Shown here in pieces: positions 28,466 to 31,307 of a stretch of 31,307 bases of DNA. The stretch lies in assembly GCA_900767135.1 (NCBI GenBank), contig CAAFYU010000056.1, positions 1 to 31,307 on the forward strand, written 5' to 3'. The DNA is from Candidatus Gastranaerophilales bacterium. GTDB taxonomy: Bacteria > Cyanobacteriota > Vampirovibrionia > Gastranaerophilales > Gastranaerophilaceae. The translations under genes and the position numbers were made by a program. Numbering within the stretch: position 1 is the first letter of the stretch; the number at the start of each line of letters is the position of its first letter. The notes beneath the pieces are model-generated. The model saw only the letters and a list, made by a program, of their open reading frames with translations, was not told the origin of the DNA and did not search any database.

Positions 28466-31072
28466 TTACGCCCCTTTAATTTCGCTTTCAACTTGTGCCA
28501 AGATTTCATCTAATTTTGATGAATCCTTAACACCACCTTGTGCGAAGTTTGGACGTCCACCGCCGTTTGCACCTGTTGCTCGTGCAATTTCACCAACAAT
28601 CTTACCGGCATTTATACCTTTTTTAATAAAACTGTCAGAAACTTTTACGGCAACCGTTCTTGCTGATGCCAAAACAATTATGCTTTCACCAAGCTTTTGA
28701 GCTGCAAATTCAAGACCGGCTTTAATTGCATTACCATCAAGATTTTCAACTTTTGTGATAAACAATTTTCCACCTTCAATATCTTGTGCTTTTGACAAGA
28801 ATGTTGCAAATTTTGCTCTTGTCAAATCTTCTTTTGCAGAAGTCAATTCTTTTTGAAGCTCTTTGTTTTCTTCCTGTAATTTTTCAACACGAGCTAAAAC
28901 TTCGTCATAGTGAGCCTTAAACATTAATGACAATTTGTCCATTTCTTTAACTTTTGCGTTCATAAATTCAAACGCAGCTTTTGAAACGACAGCTTCAATA
29001 CGTCTTGTGCCGGCTGCAATTGCACCTTCTGAAACAATTTTGAACAATCTTAAATCGCGAGTGTTTCTAGCATGTGTACCTGCACAGAATTCTTTTGAAA
29101 CACAATGACTTGGATTACCCATTGAAACGACTCTTACGACATCTTCGTATTTTTCACCAAACAATGCGGTTGCTCCTGTCAATTTTGCATGTTCAATATC
29201 CATTTCTTCCGTTGTAACAGGCAATGCTTCTGCAATCCATTTATTCACAATTTCTTCTGCCTTAAAGATTTCATCAGGCTCCATTGCACGAGAGAATGTA
29301 AAGTCAAAACGCATTCTATCTTCTTCAACCTGAGATCCGGCCTGTTTAACCTCATCACCAAGCACTTTTACCAAAGCAGCTTGAAGTAGGTGAGCTGATG
29401 AGTGGTGAAGCCTGATTTCTTCACGTCTTGCAACATCAATTTTGGCATGAACCTTTTCTCCAATTGTAATTTCACCATTTACAACTTCACAACGATGAAC
29501 AAACAATTTGTTTACCTTGAATGTTGTCAAAACTTCCAACTTCAAGTTTTCGTTTTCGATTACGCCTGAATCTCCAACCTGTCCGCCACATTCTGCATAG
29601 AACGGAGTTTTGTCAAGAACAACATCAACATAGCCTTCGCCGTCAATTGTTGCCAAAATCTTTGCGTCACATTCGTTTTCAGTGTATCCGACAAACTCAG
29701 TTGAGCCAACTTCTTTTTCAACTTTGGCATACTTCATATCGCCTGTAACACTGATTTTTGCAGCAGCAGCTTTTGCACGATCTTTTTGCTCTTGCATTGC
29801 GGCTTTGTAGCCTTCTTCATCAACATTTAAGCCGTTTTCTAATGCGATTTCTTTTGTCAATTCAAGTGGGAAACCGTATGTGTCATAAAGTTTGAACGCA
29901 CTTTCGCCGTCAATATCTTTTTTAGCTTCAATAAACTCATCAAGCATTTTATAGCCACGATCAAGAGTTTTTGCAAAACGTTCTTCTTCTTTCTTAATTG
30001 TATCAACGATTTTCGCCTTATTTTTAACCAAATCAGGATATGCTTCGCCATAATTTTCAACGATTACGTCAACAAGTTTGTATAAGAACGGCAATTCCAT
30101 ACCCAAGATTTTGCCATGACGCAATGCACGACGCAAAATCATTCTCAAAACATAGCTTCTGCCTTCGTTTCCTGGGATTACACCGTCAGAAATCAAGAAT
30201 GTAACACATCTTGCGTGGTCAGTAATAATTCTCAAAGAAACGTCTGTTTTGTCAGATTTCTTATAAGGAACACCACTCATTTCACAAACTTTATCCATAA
30301 TCGGTTTCAACAAATCTGTTTCGAAAGTTGATGCAACGCCTTGGCAAACCATTGCAATACGTTCCAAGCCCATGCCTGTATCAACGTTTTTCTTACCCAA
30401 AGGAGATTGGTTGCCTTCTTCATCTTGATAAAGTTCTGTGAATACCAAGTTCCAAATTTCAACCCATCTGTCGCATTCGCAAGTGTCAATTCCGCAACCA
30501 CGAGGATCGTCGCACTTGTATTGTTCGCCTAAGTCGTAGTGAATTTCTGAGCAAGGACCGCAAGATCCTGATGCTCCCGGAGGCCCCCAGAAGTTGTCCT
30601 TTTTGCCTTTGCGTTTAATTCTCTCAGCCGGAACTCCAACGCTTCTCCAAATATCAAAAGCTTCATCATCTGTTTCAAAAATCGTAATCCAAAGTCTGTC
30701 TTTGTCCAATTTCAAAACTTCTGTAACGAATTCCCAAGCCCAAGGAATAATTTCTTTTTTGTAATAGTCACCAAAAGAGAAGTTTCCGAGCATTTCGAAG
30801 AAGGTATGATGGCGTGGAGTTCTGCCAACATTTTCAATATCAGAATCTTTTCCGCCAGCTCTTGCACATTTTTGGCAAGAAGTAGCTCTTGCAGGTTCGT
30901 AAGGGCAAGGTTGAATTCCTAAAAATATCGGCAAAAATTGCAACATACCGGCAGTTGTCAAAAGCACAGTCGGATTGTCAGGAACAAGTGACGAGCTTTC
31001 AACAAGTGTGTGTGCATGCTTATTTTTAAAATAATCTAAATATAATTTTCTAATTTGATTTCCGGTTAGCAT
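28466..31072 (-). CDS. alaS: alanyl-tRNA synthetase
   Basis: 868 residues, full length. Class II catalytic core: LTTAGMLQFLPIFLG, motif 2 region RHHTFFEMLGNFSFGDY, and a motif 3 region with VDTGMGLERIA. The editing domain has HHSSAH (556-561) and C663/H667 in CAGTH, which clear mischarged Ser/Gly. A coiled coil (~710-770) leads to the DHHA1 C-terminal domain ending near GGGRPNFAQGGVKDS. It charges tRNA-Ala. A Cys-rich insertion (CDDPRGCGIDTCEC, ~187-200) could bind metal. It starts at ATG 31072, with AAGGAA upstream. Confidence 0.97.
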   Translation of the reverse strand: MLTGNQIRKLYLDYFKNKHAHTLVESSSLVPDNPTVLLTTAGMLQFLPIFLGIQPCPYEPARATSCQKCARAGGKDSDIENVGRTPRHHTFFEMLGNFSFGDYYKKEIIPWAWEFVTEVLKLDKDRLWITIFETDDEAFDIWRSVGVPAERIKRKGKKDNFWGPPGASGSCGPCSEIHYDLGEQYKCDDPRGCGIDTCECDRWVEIWNLVFTELYQDEEGNQSPLGKKNVDTGMGLERIAMVCQGVASTFETDLLKPIMDKVCEMSGVPYKKSDKTDVSLRIITDHARCVTFLISDGVIPGNEGRSYVLRMILRRALRHGKILGMELPFLYKLVDVIVENYGEAYPDLVKNKAKIVDTIKKEEERFAKTLDRGYKMLDEFIEAKKDIDGESAFKLYDTYGFPLELTKEIALENGLNVDEEGYKAAMQEQKDRAKAAAAKISVTGDMKYAKVEKEVGSTEFVGYTENECDAKILATIDGEGYVDVVLDKTPFYAECGGQVGDSGVIENENLKLEVLTTFKVNKLFVHRCEVVNGEITIGEKVHAKIDVARREEIRLHHSSAHLLQAALVKVLGDEVKQAGSQVEEDRMRFDFTFSRAMEPDEIFKAEEIVNKWIAEALPVTTEEMDIEHAKLTGATALFGEKYEDVVRVVSMGNPSHCVSKEFCAGTHARNTRDLRLFKIVSEGAIAAGTRRIEAVVSKAAFEFMNAKVKEMDKLSLMFKAHYDEVLARVEKLQEENKELQKELTSAKEDLTRAKFATFLSKAQDIEGGKLFITKVENLDGNAIKAGLEFAAQKLGESIIVLASARTVAVKVSDSFIKKGINAGKIVGEIARATGANGGGRPNFAQGGVKDSSKLDEILAQVESEIKGA

Positions 31073-31155
31073 AATCTAATTCCTTATTAATTTCATTGTC
31101 TAAGAAAAATATACCCTAAACAAAGCAGTTATGCAAAATATATTTTGCTAAGCAC

Positions 31156-31183
31156 TTGCAAAGAAAAATTTTTGTGTTAGTAT
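31156..31183 (+). promoter_or_regulatory. promoter of tRNA-Arg
   Basis: TTGCAA (31156-31161) and TAGTAT (31178-31183) are 16 bases apart. Transcription would begin near 31190, leaving about 60 bases of leader before the mature tRNA. Confidence 0.5.
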
Positions 31184-31249
31184 AGGGATACGAGGGATTA
31201 TACAGGTACCCCAAGAAACCAAACGCTTGTTTAAACCCTCTGGATCCAA

Positions 31250-31307
<58 letters not shown>

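Noticed and set aside
28413..28700. Plus-strand gene antisense to the end of alaS
   Set aside because: It lies almost wholly over the well-conserved DHHA1 domain of alaS and has no ribosome site; it is a shadow frame.

Overview
The window looks like a chromosomal segment of a Gram-negative, AT-rich bacterium, most likely a gut member of the non-photosynthetic cyanobacterial sister group (Vampirovibrionia/Melainabacteria, order Gastranaerophilales). The evidence is an LPS gene (lpxA), two paralogous prepilins with the AEVLITLGIIGVVAA N-terminus that I associate with this group, a one-piece tmRNA whose tag starts ANN as in cyanobacteria, and genomic style. This placement is an inference; no database was consulted.

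Region 1 (1-7587) is a mosaic genomic island that abuts the 3' end of ssrA. It holds (a) one end of a Mu/Tn7-like transposon: a DDE transposase, an AAA+ ATPase and an unknown winged-helix protein in one overlapping operon, two small convergent genes, a small Cys-containing gene and an end array of ATTACATTTTT sites; (b) a second, cargo-only candidate element (4852-6544) with TGTA...TACA ends, a possible 5-bp target duplication and six copies of a different site around a single HELGH zincin gene; and (c) a chimeric relic in which the C-terminus of a type I restriction methylase (HsdM) is joined in frame to the C-terminus of a large serine recombinase that reads into the tmRNA gene.

Region 2 (7526-21840) is ordinary chromosome: ssrA, a XerD-like recombinase, a secreted NTF2-like protein, aroC, an HD-domain protein, a metallophosphoesterase, lpxA, an HxlR regulator with a palindromic operator, an M29 aminopeptidase, prepilin 1, a five-repeat protein, a zinc-ribbon/PH membrane protein, bioB, prs and two unknown genes. 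Its intergenic spaces carry palindromic and dispersed repeats.

Region 3 (21874-31307) holds mutS followed at once by prepilin 2, two small XRE regulators, a 52-residue gene with a strong Shine-Dalgarno, a CtpA-type protease, a coiled-coil protein ending in a hexanucleotide repeat, alaS, and the start of tRNA-Arg(TCT).

The most interesting observations are the two prepilin genes, each with a long G/C homopolymer in its leader and each exactly one base out of frame, which looks like slipped-strand phase variation, and the two stacked transposon-end arrays with distinct site families next to ssrA.
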